Assembly (NCBI GenBank): GCA_937141935.1
Contig: CAKZQS010000005.1
Location: 62,001 to 126,000 of the forward strand
DNA: 64,000 nt
Origin: an uncultured Ectothiorhodospiraceae bacterium
GTDB lineage: Bacteria > Pseudomonadota > Gammaproteobacteria > Nevskiales > Oceanococcaceae
Direction of reading: 5' to 3'
Shown piece after piece: positions 25,135-34,192 of this stretch (positions are counted from its first letter, which is position 1; the number at the start of each line of letters is the position of its first letter). The notes beneath the pieces were generated by a model. It worked only from the letters and a program-made list of their open reading frames with translations, had not been told where the DNA came from and did no database searches. Position numbers and translations under genes: made by a program.

Positions 25135-26727
25135 GTGCTCGCCGCCAACAACATCACCCAGCAATTTGATGCCAAACCGCTGTTCGAAAACATCTCGCAG
25201 AAATTCGGGGATGGCAACCGCTATGGCCTGATCGGCGCGAACGGCTGCGGCAAGTCCACATTGATGAAGATTCTCGGCGGCGACCTGCAGCAAACCGCCG
25301 GCAATGTGAGCCTGGATCCCGGCGAACGCATCGGCAAGCTGCGGCAGGATCAGTTCGGCTTCGAGAACCACACCGTCATCGACACGGTGGTGATGGGCCA
25401 CACCGAGCTGTGGGCGGTAAAGGAAGAGCGCGACCGCATCTACGCCCAGCCCGAGATGAGCGAGGCGGACGGCATGCGCGCCGGGGAGCTCGAGGCCCAG
25501 TTCATGGAATTCGACGGTTACAGCGTCGAGGCGCGTGCCGGCGACCTGCTGCTGGGCCTGGGCATCCCCGAAGCCCAGCACTACGGCTTGATGAGCGAGA
25601 TTGCGCCGGGCTGGAAGCTGCGCGTGCTGCTGGCGCAGGCGCTGTTTGGCGACCCCGACATCCTGCTGCTCGACGAGCCCACCAACAACCTCGACATCCA
25701 CACCATTCAATGGCTGGAAGACACGCTGAATCAGCGCGACTCCACCATGATCATCATCTCCCACGACCGCCACTTTCTGAACAGCGTCTGCACGCACATG
25801 GCGGACCTCGACTTTGGCGAGCTGCGCGTGTACCCGGGCAACTACGACGACTACATGCTGGCCTCGACCCAGGCCCGCGCCCAGCTGATCGCGGACAATG
25901 CCAAGAAAAAGGCCCAGATCAAGGACCTGCAGGCCTTTGTCGCGCGCTTTTCGGCCAATGCCTCCAAGGCCAAGCAGGCCACCTCGCGCGCCCGGCAGAT
26001 CGACAAGATCGAGCTGGCCGAGGTCAAGGTCTCCAGCCGCTCCCATCCCTACATCCGCTTCGAGATGGAGAAGAAGCTGTATCGCAACGCGCTCGTCGTG
26101 GAGGACGTCAGCAAGCGCTTCGGCGAGGAGCAGATCTTCCAGCGCCTGGGCTTCACCATCGAGGTCGGCGAGCGCGTGGCCGTGATCGGCGAGAACGGCA
26201 TCGGCAAGTCCACCCTGCTGCGCATGCTGATGGGCGAGGCCGAGTACGCGCCCGACGAGGGCAGCGTGAGCTGGTCGGAGAACGCGAACGTCGGCTACTA
26301 CGCGCAGGATCACTCGGCCGAATTCGAATCCGACACGACGCTGTTCGAGTGGATGAGCCAGTGGCGCCAACCCGGCGACGACGACCAGGTTATCCGCGGC
26401 GTGCTCGGGCGACTGCTGTTCTCGGCCGATGCCATCGGCAAGCCGCTGCGGGTGCTCTCCGGCGGCGAACAGGGCCGCATGCTGTTCGGCAAGATCATGC
26501 TGCAGCGGCCGAACATCATCGTGATGGACGAGCCGACCAACCACATGGACATGGAGACCATCGAGTCGCTGAACATGGCCCTGGAACTCTTCGAGGGCAC
26601 GCTGATCTTCGTGAGCCACGACCGCGAGTTCGTCTCCAGCCTGGCCACGCGCGTCATCGAACTCAAAGGCGCGCGCTACGAAGACTTTGGCGGCGGCTAT
26701 GAGGACTACCTGCGCAGCCAGGGCTGA
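25135..26727 (+). CDS. ybiT: ABC-F family ATPase YbiT
   Basis: A 530-residue protein, exactly the length of E. coli YbiT. Two ABC domains are joined by a charged linker (about residues 240-310). Walker A motifs are GANGCGKST and GENGIGKST; the first domain has the YbiT-specific [15 protein letters not shown] in place of a normal signature, the second LSGGEQGRM; Walker B motifs are [12 protein letters not shown] and [12 protein letters not shown]. It has no membrane part; ABC-F proteins act on the ribosomal E site during stalled translation. The start is the GTG at 25135 with AAGGA 8 bp upstream; the ORF-track TTG start is not needed. Confidence 0.95.
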   Translation: MLAANNITQQFDAKPLFENISQKFGDGNRYGLIGANGCGKSTLMKILGGDLQQTAGNVSLDPGERIGKLRQDQFGFENHTVIDTVVMGHTELWAVKEERDRIYAQPEMSEADGMRAGELEAQFMEFDGYSVEARAGDLLLGLGIPEAQHYGLMSEIAPGWKLRVLLAQALFGDPDILLLDEPTNNLDIHTIQWLEDTLNQRDSTMIIISHDRHFLNSVCTHMADLDFGELRVYPGNYDDYMLASTQARAQLIADNAKKKAQIKDLQAFVARFSANASKAKQATSRARQIDKIELAEVKVSSRSHPYIRFEMEKKLYRNALVVEDVSKRFGEEQIFQRLGFTIEVGERVAVIGENGIGKSTLLRMLMGEAEYAPDEGSVSWSENANVGYYAQDHSAEFESDTTLFEWMSQWRQPGDDDQVIRGVLGRLLFSADAIGKPLRVLSGGEQGRMLFGKIMLQRPNIIVMDEPTNHMDMETIESLNMALELFEGTLIFVSHDREFVSSLATRVIELKGARYEDFGGGYEDYLRSQG

Positions 26728-26809
26728 GCGCCCGCACTGCGGCGACACGCGGGAAGGCGCCACCCGTCGCCTCGGGCGCCCGCGCCGCAGATGCTGAGCC
26801 GATCTCGCT

Positions 26810-26837
26810 CCACCCTTGCCTTTCTCGGTAAGGGTGG
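26810..26837. terminator. Strong hairpin in the convergent gap after ybiT
   Basis: CCACCCTT (26810-26817) pairs with AAGGGTGG (26830-26837), extended by a wobble and two G-C pairs to an 11-bp stem with a TTTCTC loop. It lies between the ends of ybiT and the convergent oxidoreductase gene, the right place for a two-way terminator, but no run of T follows on either strand, so it may only protect 3' ends. Confidence 0.35.
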
Positions 26838-26893
26838 CAAGGAGATTCTGGGGTTTTCCCGGACGGGCTGCTCTGGCTTCGCGCAGTCCTGCC

Positions 26894-28534
26894 TCAGGCC
26901 GGGCTGGGCGCCTGCTCCGCCTGCGGCGGCTGCCACTCCTTGAGCATTTTCTGGACCTTGCCGAACTCGCGCACGCCGACCATGGCACCGGTGGTCAGCA
27001 TGCCGCCGACCAGCGCGCCGCCCACGCCGGCGGTCACCACGTCCTGGCCGGTCAGGTACAGATTCTTCACTGGCGACTGCGGGTGCAGCCAGCTCTGGTC
27101 GAAGCGGCCCGGGTCGTGGTCCAGCCCGTAGATCTCGCCGCGGTCGTAGAGGTGGAACCACTGCGTGGACAGCGGCGTGGCCAGCTCGTAGAAATCCAGC
27201 GCGGCCTCGAGCTGCGGCATCTGCTCGTACAGCGCGGCGATCATGCGCTGCGCGAAGCGCTCCTTGAAGGCCTCGTAGTCCTCGCCGCGCTTCTTCCAGG
27301 TGGTGCCGGACCAGTCGGCAAACCACTCATAGGGCGCCATGGTGATGACCTGCACCGTGCTCTTGCCGGGGTAGTGCTGCTCCCACTCCGGGTCCTTGGC
27401 GGAGGGGAAGGAGACGTAAAGCAGTGGAAACGGCGCATCCGGGTCGTTCTGGAAGGCCGCGACGTTCTGCTCGTGGTGTGGGCTGGGGTAAATCCACAGG
27501 TTGGTCTTGGGCAGCTTGAGCTCCTCGGCGGAGCCCTTGAAGCCCATGAACAGGCACAGGCTGGAGCCGGAGGCCTTCACGGTCTCCAGCTTTTGTTCAT
27601 AGCCATGCTTGCGCCGCTGGTCCTGCGGCAACAGCTGGCCGTAGGTCAGCCTCGCGCCGACGCCGCTGACGATCTGCGCCGCCTTGAGCACATCGCCGCC
27701 GGCCAGGCGCACGCCGGTGGCCACGCCCTGTTCGACCACGATCTCCTCGACCTTGGCATAGGTGAAGACCTCGCCACCGGCGGCCTGGATCACCGGAATG
27801 ATGTGCTCGGCGATCTTCCAGGAGCCGCCCACCGGGTAGTTGCCACCGCCGAAGTAGTGCTTGGCAACCGAGGCGTGCATCAAGAAGGTGGCCTGCTCCG
27901 GCACCATGCCGTAGTCGCCCCACTGGCCGCAGAGCACGCCGATCAGTTCCTGGTTGTCGGTCAGTTCCTCAAGCACCGCGCGCACCGTCATCGTGGCCTC
28001 GCGCGGCACCAAGAAGCGCCGCAGCATGCGGTGCACCCGGCCCGCCGCCGGCGGCACGGCCTGGCCCATGAAGAAGCTGCGCATCGAGCCCGAGCAGCGG
28101 TCCACCAGGCGCACATAGTCGTCAATGGCCTGCGCCTCCTCGGGGAAGCGCTCCTTGAGCATGGCCTTGAAGTTCTCGCGGCCCACGCGGAAGTCATAGC
28201 GGCGGCCGTCGACGATGATGCGGTCGTAGCACTCATCCATCGGCGCCCACTGCAGCTGGCCGTCCGTGATGACATCGAAGATGCGGCGCAGCGGCGAGTG
28301 CGGCTTGTGCACATCGCCGATGTAGTGCACACCCACATCCCACTCGTAGCCGCTGTTTTCATAGGTGTGGGTGAAGCCGCCGGCCGTGTAGTGCTGCTCC
28401 AGCACGCAGACCCGCTTGCCCAGCTTGGCCAGCAGCGCCGCGTTGCACAGCCCGCCAATGCCCGAGCCAATGACGATGACGTCGTAGGACTCGGCCGCCC
28501 GCCCGCTGCGATAGCGCCGTCCGGTACGTTTCAT
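26894..28534 (-). CDS. Phytoene desaturase/RetSat-like FAD-dependent oxidoreductase
   Basis: A 546-residue flavoprotein of the phytoene desaturase / all-trans-retinol 13,14-reductase group. It starts with a Rossmann FAD motif DVIVIGSGIGGLCNAALLAKLG and the second-Gly region CVLEQHYTAGGFTHTYE, has RetSat-like spacing through WDVGVHYIGD and GGNYPVGGSWKIAEHII, and ends with the C-terminal FAD loop LTGQDVVTAGVGGALVGGML. Members saturate, desaturate or isomerise polyene or other lipid substrates; the substrate is unknown. The start at 28534 follows the family N-terminus. Two TetR-style palindromes lie 13 and 52 bp upstream, so regulation by a TetR repressor is likely. Confidence 0.82.
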   Translation of the reverse strand: MKRTGRRYRSGRAAESYDVIVIGSGIGGLCNAALLAKLGKRVCVLEQHYTAGGFTHTYENSGYEWDVGVHYIGDVHKPHSPLRRIFDVITDGQLQWAPMDECYDRIIVDGRRYDFRVGRENFKAMLKERFPEEAQAIDDYVRLVDRCSGSMRSFFMGQAVPPAAGRVHRMLRRFLVPREATMTVRAVLEELTDNQELIGVLCGQWGDYGMVPEQATFLMHASVAKHYFGGGNYPVGGSWKIAEHIIPVIQAAGGEVFTYAKVEEIVVEQGVATGVRLAGGDVLKAAQIVSGVGARLTYGQLLPQDQRRKHGYEQKLETVKASGSSLCLFMGFKGSAEELKLPKTNLWIYPSPHHEQNVAAFQNDPDAPFPLLYVSFPSAKDPEWEQHYPGKSTVQVITMAPYEWFADWSGTTWKKRGEDYEAFKERFAQRMIAALYEQMPQLEAALDFYELATPLSTQWFHLYDRGEIYGLDHDPGRFDQSWLHPQSPVKNLYLTGQDVVTAGVGGALVGGMLTTGAMVGVREFGKVQKMLKEWQPPQAEQAPSPA

Positions 28535-28546
28535 GTCGTCCACCCT

Positions 28547-28603
28547 ATGCAAAAGATTGCATGAGTATGCGCCTCGAATGCCGACTATGCAATCGCTTGC
28601 ATA
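28547..28603. promoter_or_regulatory. Twin palindromic operators, ATGCAA-N4-TTGCAT, 40 bp apart
   Basis: Site 1 is ATGCAA-AAGA-TTGCAT (28547-28562). Site 2 is TATGCAA-TCGC-TTGCATA (28586-28603). Their centres are exactly 40 bp apart, close to four helical turns, and they lie directly upstream of the oxidoreductase start. Arms and spacing are those of TetR/AcrR-family operators. No TetR gene lies in the neighbourhood. Confidence 0.7.
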
Positions 28604-28756
28604 TGTGGCGCTGATCCGCGGTGCTCAGGGGTCTATGGCACCGCCCGCCGCGGGATCACCGCGCGGCCGGCGGCTGCGTCACTGCACGCGCGGCGGCGCG
28701 CTGGGATGGCCGCCCCGCCGCGGGGGCCGGCGGGGCTGGAGCGGGCCGTCCGGCGC

Positions 28757-30436
28757 TCAGCCCCGGCGCCGCACTCCGACGCGCCCCCTTGCACCACGCC
28801 GGCCGGCCGTGCCGGCGAGCCACAGCAGCAGGGCCAGCGCCAGCGGCGACGCGGCGCCGCCGGCGCTTTGGCCCTGGGCGCGCGCGGGCGCCGCGGGGGC
28901 GACCGCGATGGAGCCGTCGAGCTTCGGCCCGCCGACCTGGCGGATATGCAGCGGCAAGGCCACGGCGCCGCCCTGGCGGGTATCGGACACGGCGATGTGC
29001 ACCGAGCCGTCGCCGGCCACTTCCACCGCGAAGTAATCGCCCAGGCGGCGGTCGATCAGCAGCGCCTGGCAGAGCGTGCCGCCCTGGCACACGGTGCCGG
29101 TGTGCGGCGGCTCATCGCTGGCCTGCACGACGTTGAAGGCCGCCAGGCGGGCGGCAGAGGTCTCGCCTTCGCAGCCCAGCCCGCTGCTGGTGTGCGCGGC
29201 CATGACATGCCAGGGCTTGTTGTCGCCGACCTCACCCGGGCTGGGCGAGTTGGTGGCGACGTTGGTCTGCAGCCAGCTGATCACCACCTGCCCCGGCGCG
29301 CCGACGGCGATCCAGGGCCAGAGCTTGTCTTCGGCCGCCGTGTCCACGCGCTGCGGCGTGGACCAGGTCTGGGCCTGATCGGTCGAGTAGGCGTAGTAGA
29401 TGCCGCGCGGCCGCACGCTGCCCTGCTCGGGCCAGGTCGCGTACAGGTTGCCGGCGTCGTCGATGGCGAAGGTCGGCCCGATGGTGCGGTCGCTGCTGGG
29501 AATGCCCGCGGGCACCGCGATGGGCAGGATGTCGACGGTGAAGTTCGAATCCTCCTCGCGGATGTTCGGGAAGCGGGCCATCGACAGCTCGCCGCTGGCA
29601 GCGTGGAGGCTGTACAAAATGCCGCGCTGCTTGTCGATCTGCAGGTCGCCGACGATGGGGTCGATGACGAAGGGCTCGTTGAAGGTGGCGCCGCCGTCGG
29701 TGGACTTGGCGATGAAGTGGCTCAGGTTGCCAACCGGTTCGCCGGGCACCGGGCCGCCGCCAAAGCCGCTGGCCGCCATGTACAGCTCGTTCTCGCGATC
29801 CGCCGCCATCCACTGCCGGTCGGAGATCGAAAAGGCAATGACGTTCTGCAGGCCATAGCTGCGGCCGCCGTCGGTGGACTTGGAGACCGCGATATTGGCC
29901 AGGTTGATCTCCGACACATAGACATTGCCGGCCGCATCAATCGCGAACTCGGGGTCGGAAAAACCCGAGGCCGGCACGCCGGCCAGCGGCGCCACCTCGC
30001 CGGGGCCGGGGCCCAGGCGCGGCACGAAGTTCCAGGTCTCAAAGCCATCGCTGGCCTCGGCGACGTAGTAGTAGGTCTGCCCGGCGTAGTTCTCCAGGAA
30101 GGCCCCGGTGGTCGGGCTGGGCGCCGCCGGCGAGTAGAAGTGCGTGGTGCCGGCATGGCTGCCCCAGAGCAGCTGCCCATCCGGGTGGCGGCGCAAGATG
30201 GGCTCGCCGCCCGCACGCGCGGTGTCGATGTAGTTCTGCTCGAACTGCAGCAGCTCCGCCGGCGGGGCGCAGCTGCTGTCGCCGGCCTTGGCGTGGGCCC
30301 CCTTGTAGCGGGCGGCGGCGGCCGGGTCGGGCCACAGCGCCACGGCCAGCAGCAGGGCGCAGGCGGGCAGCGCGAGGCGGGTGGTCGTGGCCGGTGCCGC
30401 AGCCGAAGTCGGCGGCGTGGCGATGGCGGGGGTCAT
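28757..30436 (-). CDS. Exported BNR/Asp-box beta-propeller protein with GlyGly-CTERM tail
   Basis: A 559-residue exported protein. After a signal peptide ending near PAAAARY, the body carries at least three Asp-box (BNR) motifs, SKSTDGGRSYG, AKSTDGGATFN and YSTDQAQTWS, plus repeated FAIDAAGNVYVS / FAIDDAGNLYAT blades, so it is a sialidase-like beta-propeller; the sialidase catalytic residues are not evident. The C-terminus is a sorting tail: GGAASPLALALLLWLAGTAGRR followed by Arg-rich sequence, the pattern GlyGly-helix-basic of rhombosortase substrates. AAGGAG precedes the ATG at 30436. It is the last of three consecutive propeller genes. Confidence 0.78.
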   Translation of the reverse strand: MTPAIATPPTSAAAPATTTRLALPACALLLAVALWPDPAAAARYKGAHAKAGDSSCAPPAELLQFEQNYIDTARAGGEPILRRHPDGQLLWGSHAGTTHFYSPAAPSPTTGAFLENYAGQTYYYVAEASDGFETWNFVPRLGPGPGEVAPLAGVPASGFSDPEFAIDAAGNVYVSEINLANIAVSKSTDGGRSYGLQNVIAFSISDRQWMAADRENELYMAASGFGGGPVPGEPVGNLSHFIAKSTDGGATFNEPFVIDPIVGDLQIDKQRGILYSLHAASGELSMARFPNIREEDSNFTVDILPIAVPAGIPSSDRTIGPTFAIDDAGNLYATWPEQGSVRPRGIYYAYSTDQAQTWSTPQRVDTAAEDKLWPWIAVGAPGQVVISWLQTNVATNSPSPGEVGDNKPWHVMAAHTSSGLGCEGETSAARLAAFNVVQASDEPPHTGTVCQGGTLCQALLIDRRLGDYFAVEVAGDGSVHIAVSDTRQGGAVALPLHIRQVGGPKLDGSIAVAPAAPARAQGQSAGGAASPLALALLLWLAGTAGRRGARGRVGVRRRG

Positions 30437-30518
30437 GGCAGTTCTCCTTGCGGCCGTCACAGCGGCCTTGTCCTTATCAATGCCGCGGGCCGTGCCGGCA
30501 CGCGCCGGCCGGCCGTGG

Positions 30519-31940
30519 CTAGTTCAGCGCCAGCACTTCCAGGCCCTTCGACAGATCGCCGGTGATGATCCAGCCGTTGTGGTAGATCGCCTCCCAGGTA
30601 TCGGTGGCATCGGCGTACTGGCTGACAATCGAGGGCAGCGTGGGGTTGGTGAAATCCAGCACCAGCGTGCCCGCGCCATAGGCGCCGATGGCCATCAGGT
30701 CGCGCCCCGCGTCGTTGGGAATCAGCCGGCCAAAATGCACCGTGCAGGACAGCGAGCCCCGGTTCACCGTCAGGTGCGAGGCCGGCGCGATCCAGCCCTG
30801 CAGCAGCGGCTGGGTCTCGCTGCTGACGTCGTAGAAGAACATCGCCCCGCTGGGGAAGGACACGCCGGCGGCCGGCGGCAGCCCCACGTGGGCCACGCAA
30901 CCGGGCGCCGCACCGCCGCCGGTTTCGTCACCCACGTAGAGGATCGTGCCGTCGCTGTTCAGCCCGGCGAAGTGGCTGAAGATCGCCGGCGACACGGCGG
31001 TGGATATCGTGCCCGGAATGCCGTGGTGCACCGGCAGGTTCACGATCATCTCCGGCTGGCGCGGGTCGGCGATATCCCAGAGCTGGGTGAACTCGACGCC
31101 GGCGCAGATGGCCCGGTATTTATCCTGCGCGGCGTCGATCCAGAAGCTGATGTCGTGGCAGCCCCAGCCGTTCAGGAAGGACTCGAGCTGCACCGGGTTA
31201 TCCGGGTCCGACAAATCCCAGATCTCGGTGTAGCCGTTGCCGCCGCCGGGCTGGTTGCCGCCGCCCAGCGAGCCCGCGTTGTACACAATCGGGGTGCCCG
31301 GGACGACCCCGACGTTGTGCTGATCCTGCTGCGGCTGCAGCGTGTACAGCGGCTTGGGCCGGCGCGGGTCGGTGATGTCGACCACCGGCAAGCCATCGCT
31401 TTCGGTCGCGAAGACGGCGAGCAGCCGGCCGTCCGGGTAGGCGATGGTTTCGGCCCCGCGCAGGCGGTTGTTCAGCACCGCGCCCAGAAAGCGCGGCTCG
31501 GCCGGGTTCGAGATGTCGACAATCGTGCCCTCGTCGCCGAAGCCGGACAGAATCGCCAGGCTGCCAAAGACCTCCAGGCCGCCGGACTTGCGCACCTCGC
31601 TCGGCGAGCCGGCCAGAAACTCCAGGCCGAAGTCGCTGGCCGCGGTGGCCGGCCGCGGCGGCGGCGCCCAGAAGGGCGGCAGTTCGGCCACGGCGGGCGG
31701 ATGCGAGGCGGTGGCGAAACCAAAGGCCGGGTGTGGGGCCAGGCGGGGGTCGCGCCACAGTTCGGGGCCGGCCACGAAGGGCCCGACATCCACCAGCGCC
31801 GCACGCGCGGTGGCCGCCGTGCCACCGGCCTCGGCGGCCCGCCCGCCGTTGCAGGCGCTGAGCAGCAGCAGCGCGGCCAGCGGCCATAGCCGTGGGAGCG
31901 GTCGCGCAGCGCGGCCCATGAATTTGGTGCTTTCCATCAT
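30519..31940 (-). CDS. LVIVD-repeat beta-propeller lipoprotein
   Basis: A 473-residue lipoprotein: signal sequence with lipobox LLLLSAC and Cys acylation near residue 30. The body contains LVIVD-type blades, each with a xIVDISNPAEP-like turn: GTIVDISNPAEPRFLG, LPVVDITDPRRPKPL, TEIWDLSDPDNPVQL, TQLWDIADPRQPEMI and LVLDFTNPTLPSI. This is the propeller seen in 'choice-of-anchor' surface proteins. No catalytic motif is visible. It sits between two GlyGly-CTERM propeller proteins on the same strand (gaps of 111 and 82 bp), and the lipid anchor suggests it stays in a membrane while the others are processed. Confidence 0.8.
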   Translation of the reverse strand: MMESTKFMGRAARPLPRLWPLAALLLLSACNGGRAAEAGGTAATARAALVDVGPFVAGPELWRDPRLAPHPAFGFATASHPPAVAELPPFWAPPPRPATAASDFGLEFLAGSPSEVRKSGGLEVFGSLAILSGFGDEGTIVDISNPAEPRFLGAVLNNRLRGAETIAYPDGRLLAVFATESDGLPVVDITDPRRPKPLYTLQPQQDQHNVGVVPGTPIVYNAGSLGGGNQPGGGNGYTEIWDLSDPDNPVQLESFLNGWGCHDISFWIDAAQDKYRAICAGVEFTQLWDIADPRQPEMIVNLPVHHGIPGTISTAVSPAIFSHFAGLNSDGTILYVGDETGGGAAPGCVAHVGLPPAAGVSFPSGAMFFYDVSSETQPLLQGWIAPASHLTVNRGSLSCTVHFGRLIPNDAGRDLMAIGAYGAGTLVLDFTNPTLPSIVSQYADATDTWEAIYHNGWIITGDLSKGLEVLALN

Positions 31941-32051
31941 GCGTCTGTCCTTGCCGCCACGGGCATCCTGCCGGCCGCTGAGGGCCTGTCAAAGTGCGAA
32001 CCTGGCGCCGGGCCGGCATGCGCGCCGCCCGGCCAGCAGGCCCGCCGAGTG

Positions 32052-34070
32052 TTAGGTCGAGGCCGCGCCCGGGCGTCGCGCTGCTGCCGCTGCCCACCGA
32101 CGCCGCGCCCCGGCCGCGACCGCCAGCAGGAACAGCAGCCCCAGCAGGTTCACCGCGCCGCCGCGACCGCTGGCGCGTTGCGGCTGGGGCTGGGGCAGCG
32201 GCACCGCGCGCGCGGGCGCCTGCACCACCGGCATCGTCTGTTCCGGCGCGGGCAGCGTCACGCTGTAGACATCCACGGCCTCGCGGGTGATATCCGCGGA
32301 GGTGCCCCAGTAGGTATAGCTGCCGTCGCTGTTCTCCTCGAAGGCGAAGATATGCGACACCCACTGCGTGCCGCCTTCGGGCACCCACCAGGCCGTTTCG
32401 CGCCACTCGAAGCTGCCGTCCTCGTGTTCGATGTAATCGACGACCTGCGTGCCCTGCGAATACCAGCCCATGAAGATGCGGTTCTGCCCGGGAATCTGCT
32501 GGAAGACATGCGCGGTGCAGAAGGTGCCGCCGGAAACCCGCGGGGTGGCGCGGTACACGGCCTTGGCACCGTCCGGCGTGCGCGCGTAGGCCGCGTCGGC
32601 CAGCTCCGCCAAGGCTTCGGCCGAGGCCGCTTCGCCGCCGCCGGGATAGCTGCGGAACAGCCGGTCCACCGCGTAGGCATGCACCCCGCCGTTGCCGTTG
32701 TCGTTACCGGCGTTGGTGGTCGGGGTCGGGCAGGTCGCGTCGGGTGGCAGGGCGCCGCCGCCGCGCTCGTCGCTGACCAGCAGGAACTTGCCCGAGTGGG
32801 TCAGCTCGGCCTCGTGCGAGATCGCGACATCCTCGGCCGGCGGGCGGCCGTTGTTGCCGGCGTGGTTGACGAAGCCGATCAGCTCGATGCCCTCGACGGT
32901 GGGCGCGCCGATCTCCAGCCAGCCGCCCATGGTCAGCGGCTGGCCGTTCTGGCCCAGCACGCAGTCCGTGACCAGCGCGCCGGTCGCAAAGGCGCCCAGC
33001 TCGTCCGAGGCGCTGGCGCGCACGCTGCAGGGCAGCGGCTCGCCGCGCACGGTGTCGTCGCTGTAGTCCTCCGGCGTGCCGTTGTCGTCAAAGGCCCCGG
33101 ACATATCCAGCAGCACGGTGCCGGTCAGGCTGGCGCAGGTCAGCCGGTCGTTGGGCTGCAGTTCCAGTTCGTGGCAGGCCCCGGCCGTGCCGCTGGCGTA
33201 GGTGCCGCGCACCCAGTCCGGGTCCGGCCGGTAGCGGTACACCTGCGGGCGGCAGCGCGCGCGCTTGGTGGCCAGGTCGGTGCCCTCGGGGAAATACATG
33301 CAGCTCGACAGGTCGACGATCTCAAAGCCGTCCAGGTCGGTTTGCTCGCTGCGGCTGGGGTCGCGCACATCCGGGCGGTTGGCGATCGACACGGTGTCGG
33401 AGGTCGAGGTGTAGGCGATATGCGGCCGCTGCGGGTCCACGTTGACGGTGTGCGCCTCGCCGATGTGGCTGGTCAGGTGGATCTCGACGGGGTTCTCCAG
33501 GTCGGTGATGTCCACGATCTCCAGCCCGCCCGGCGGCTGCTCGAATCCGGCGGCGGCCAGGGCCACCAGCGGCCCCTGGTCGTGGCAACGGCCCGGGGCG
33601 TCGGTCGCGTCCAGCAGCAGCTGCGGCCGCGCGCGGCTGGCCAGCCCGCGCCAGTCGGTGTTGAAGAGCACATCGCCCTTGGGCGTGACCTCGACGTCGT
33701 GCTGCAGCGCCAGCGCGGCGGAGGGGTCCGTGATGCAGGCCGCGGAACCGTGCGCGGACACGAAGGAGGGGTCGAGCTCGCCGTCGACGGTCAGCCGGTA
33801 AATGACCTGGCCGCCCTCGTTGGGCCCGATCGCCAGCGTGCCGGCGGCCATGTAGTAGTCGCCGTCGACGCGGAAATAATCCAGGTCGGAGTGCGGGTTG
33901 GCGCTGTTGAGCGAGGTGAAGACCTCCCACACCGCGCCCTCACCGCCGGAGATGGTGGTGCTGGCGGTCGGCGCGTTGACCACACCCAGCTCGCCGGGTC
34001 CGTGATCCGCGGACGCGACGCCGCTGGCGAGCAGCGCCAGCAAGAGCGCGATCGGGTGTGGTGCAGGCAT
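32052..34070 (-). CDS. LVIVD-repeat beta-propeller protein with GlyGly-CTERM tail
   Basis: A 672-residue exported protein. Signal peptide MPAPHPIALLLALLASGVASA, then a propeller with LVIVD-type turns (GGLEIVDITDLENPVEIHL, DGFEIVDLSSCMYF) and several paired Cys. Near the C-terminus are a Trp-rich blade and a Pro/Gln linker, then the sorting tail GRGGAVNLLGLLFLLAVAAGARRR with a long basic end. GlyGly-CTERM proteins are cut by a rhomboid-type protease (rhombosortase) and surface-attached or secreted by type II secretion. It is the first gene of the three-propeller run and is divergent from a polytopic membrane protein. GGAGAGAG lies before the ATG. Confidence 0.8.
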   Translation of the reverse strand: MPAPHPIALLLALLASGVASADHGPGELGVVNAPTASTTISGGEGAVWEVFTSLNSANPHSDLDYFRVDGDYYMAAGTLAIGPNEGGQVIYRLTVDGELDPSFVSAHGSAACITDPSAALALQHDVEVTPKGDVLFNTDWRGLASRARPQLLLDATDAPGRCHDQGPLVALAAAGFEQPPGGLEIVDITDLENPVEIHLTSHIGEAHTVNVDPQRPHIAYTSTSDTVSIANRPDVRDPSRSEQTDLDGFEIVDLSSCMYFPEGTDLATKRARCRPQVYRYRPDPDWVRGTYASGTAGACHELELQPNDRLTCASLTGTVLLDMSGAFDDNGTPEDYSDDTVRGEPLPCSVRASASDELGAFATGALVTDCVLGQNGQPLTMGGWLEIGAPTVEGIELIGFVNHAGNNGRPPAEDVAISHEAELTHSGKFLLVSDERGGGALPPDATCPTPTTNAGNDNGNGGVHAYAVDRLFRSYPGGGEAASAEALAELADAAYARTPDGAKAVYRATPRVSGGTFCTAHVFQQIPGQNRIFMGWYSQGTQVVDYIEHEDGSFEWRETAWWVPEGGTQWVSHIFAFEENSDGSYTYWGTSADITREAVDVYSVTLPAPEQTMPVVQAPARAVPLPQPQPQRASGRGGAVNLLGLLFLLAVAAGARRRWAAAAARRPGAAST

Positions 34071-34192
34071 TGTGTTCTCTCTCCAGGCCAGTCTCTGGCA
34101 GCCCGCGGGCGGCAAGCAGCGCGCGCGGACAACATCCCCAAGTTCTTGCAATATTTCAGACTCGCCACGGTGAAGCAAATTTCGAGCCTGTT

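Noticed and set aside
26738-26893. Classical rho-independent terminator after ybiT
   Set aside because: The hairpin at 26810-26837 is strong but no T run follows on either strand, so only a low-confidence call is given.
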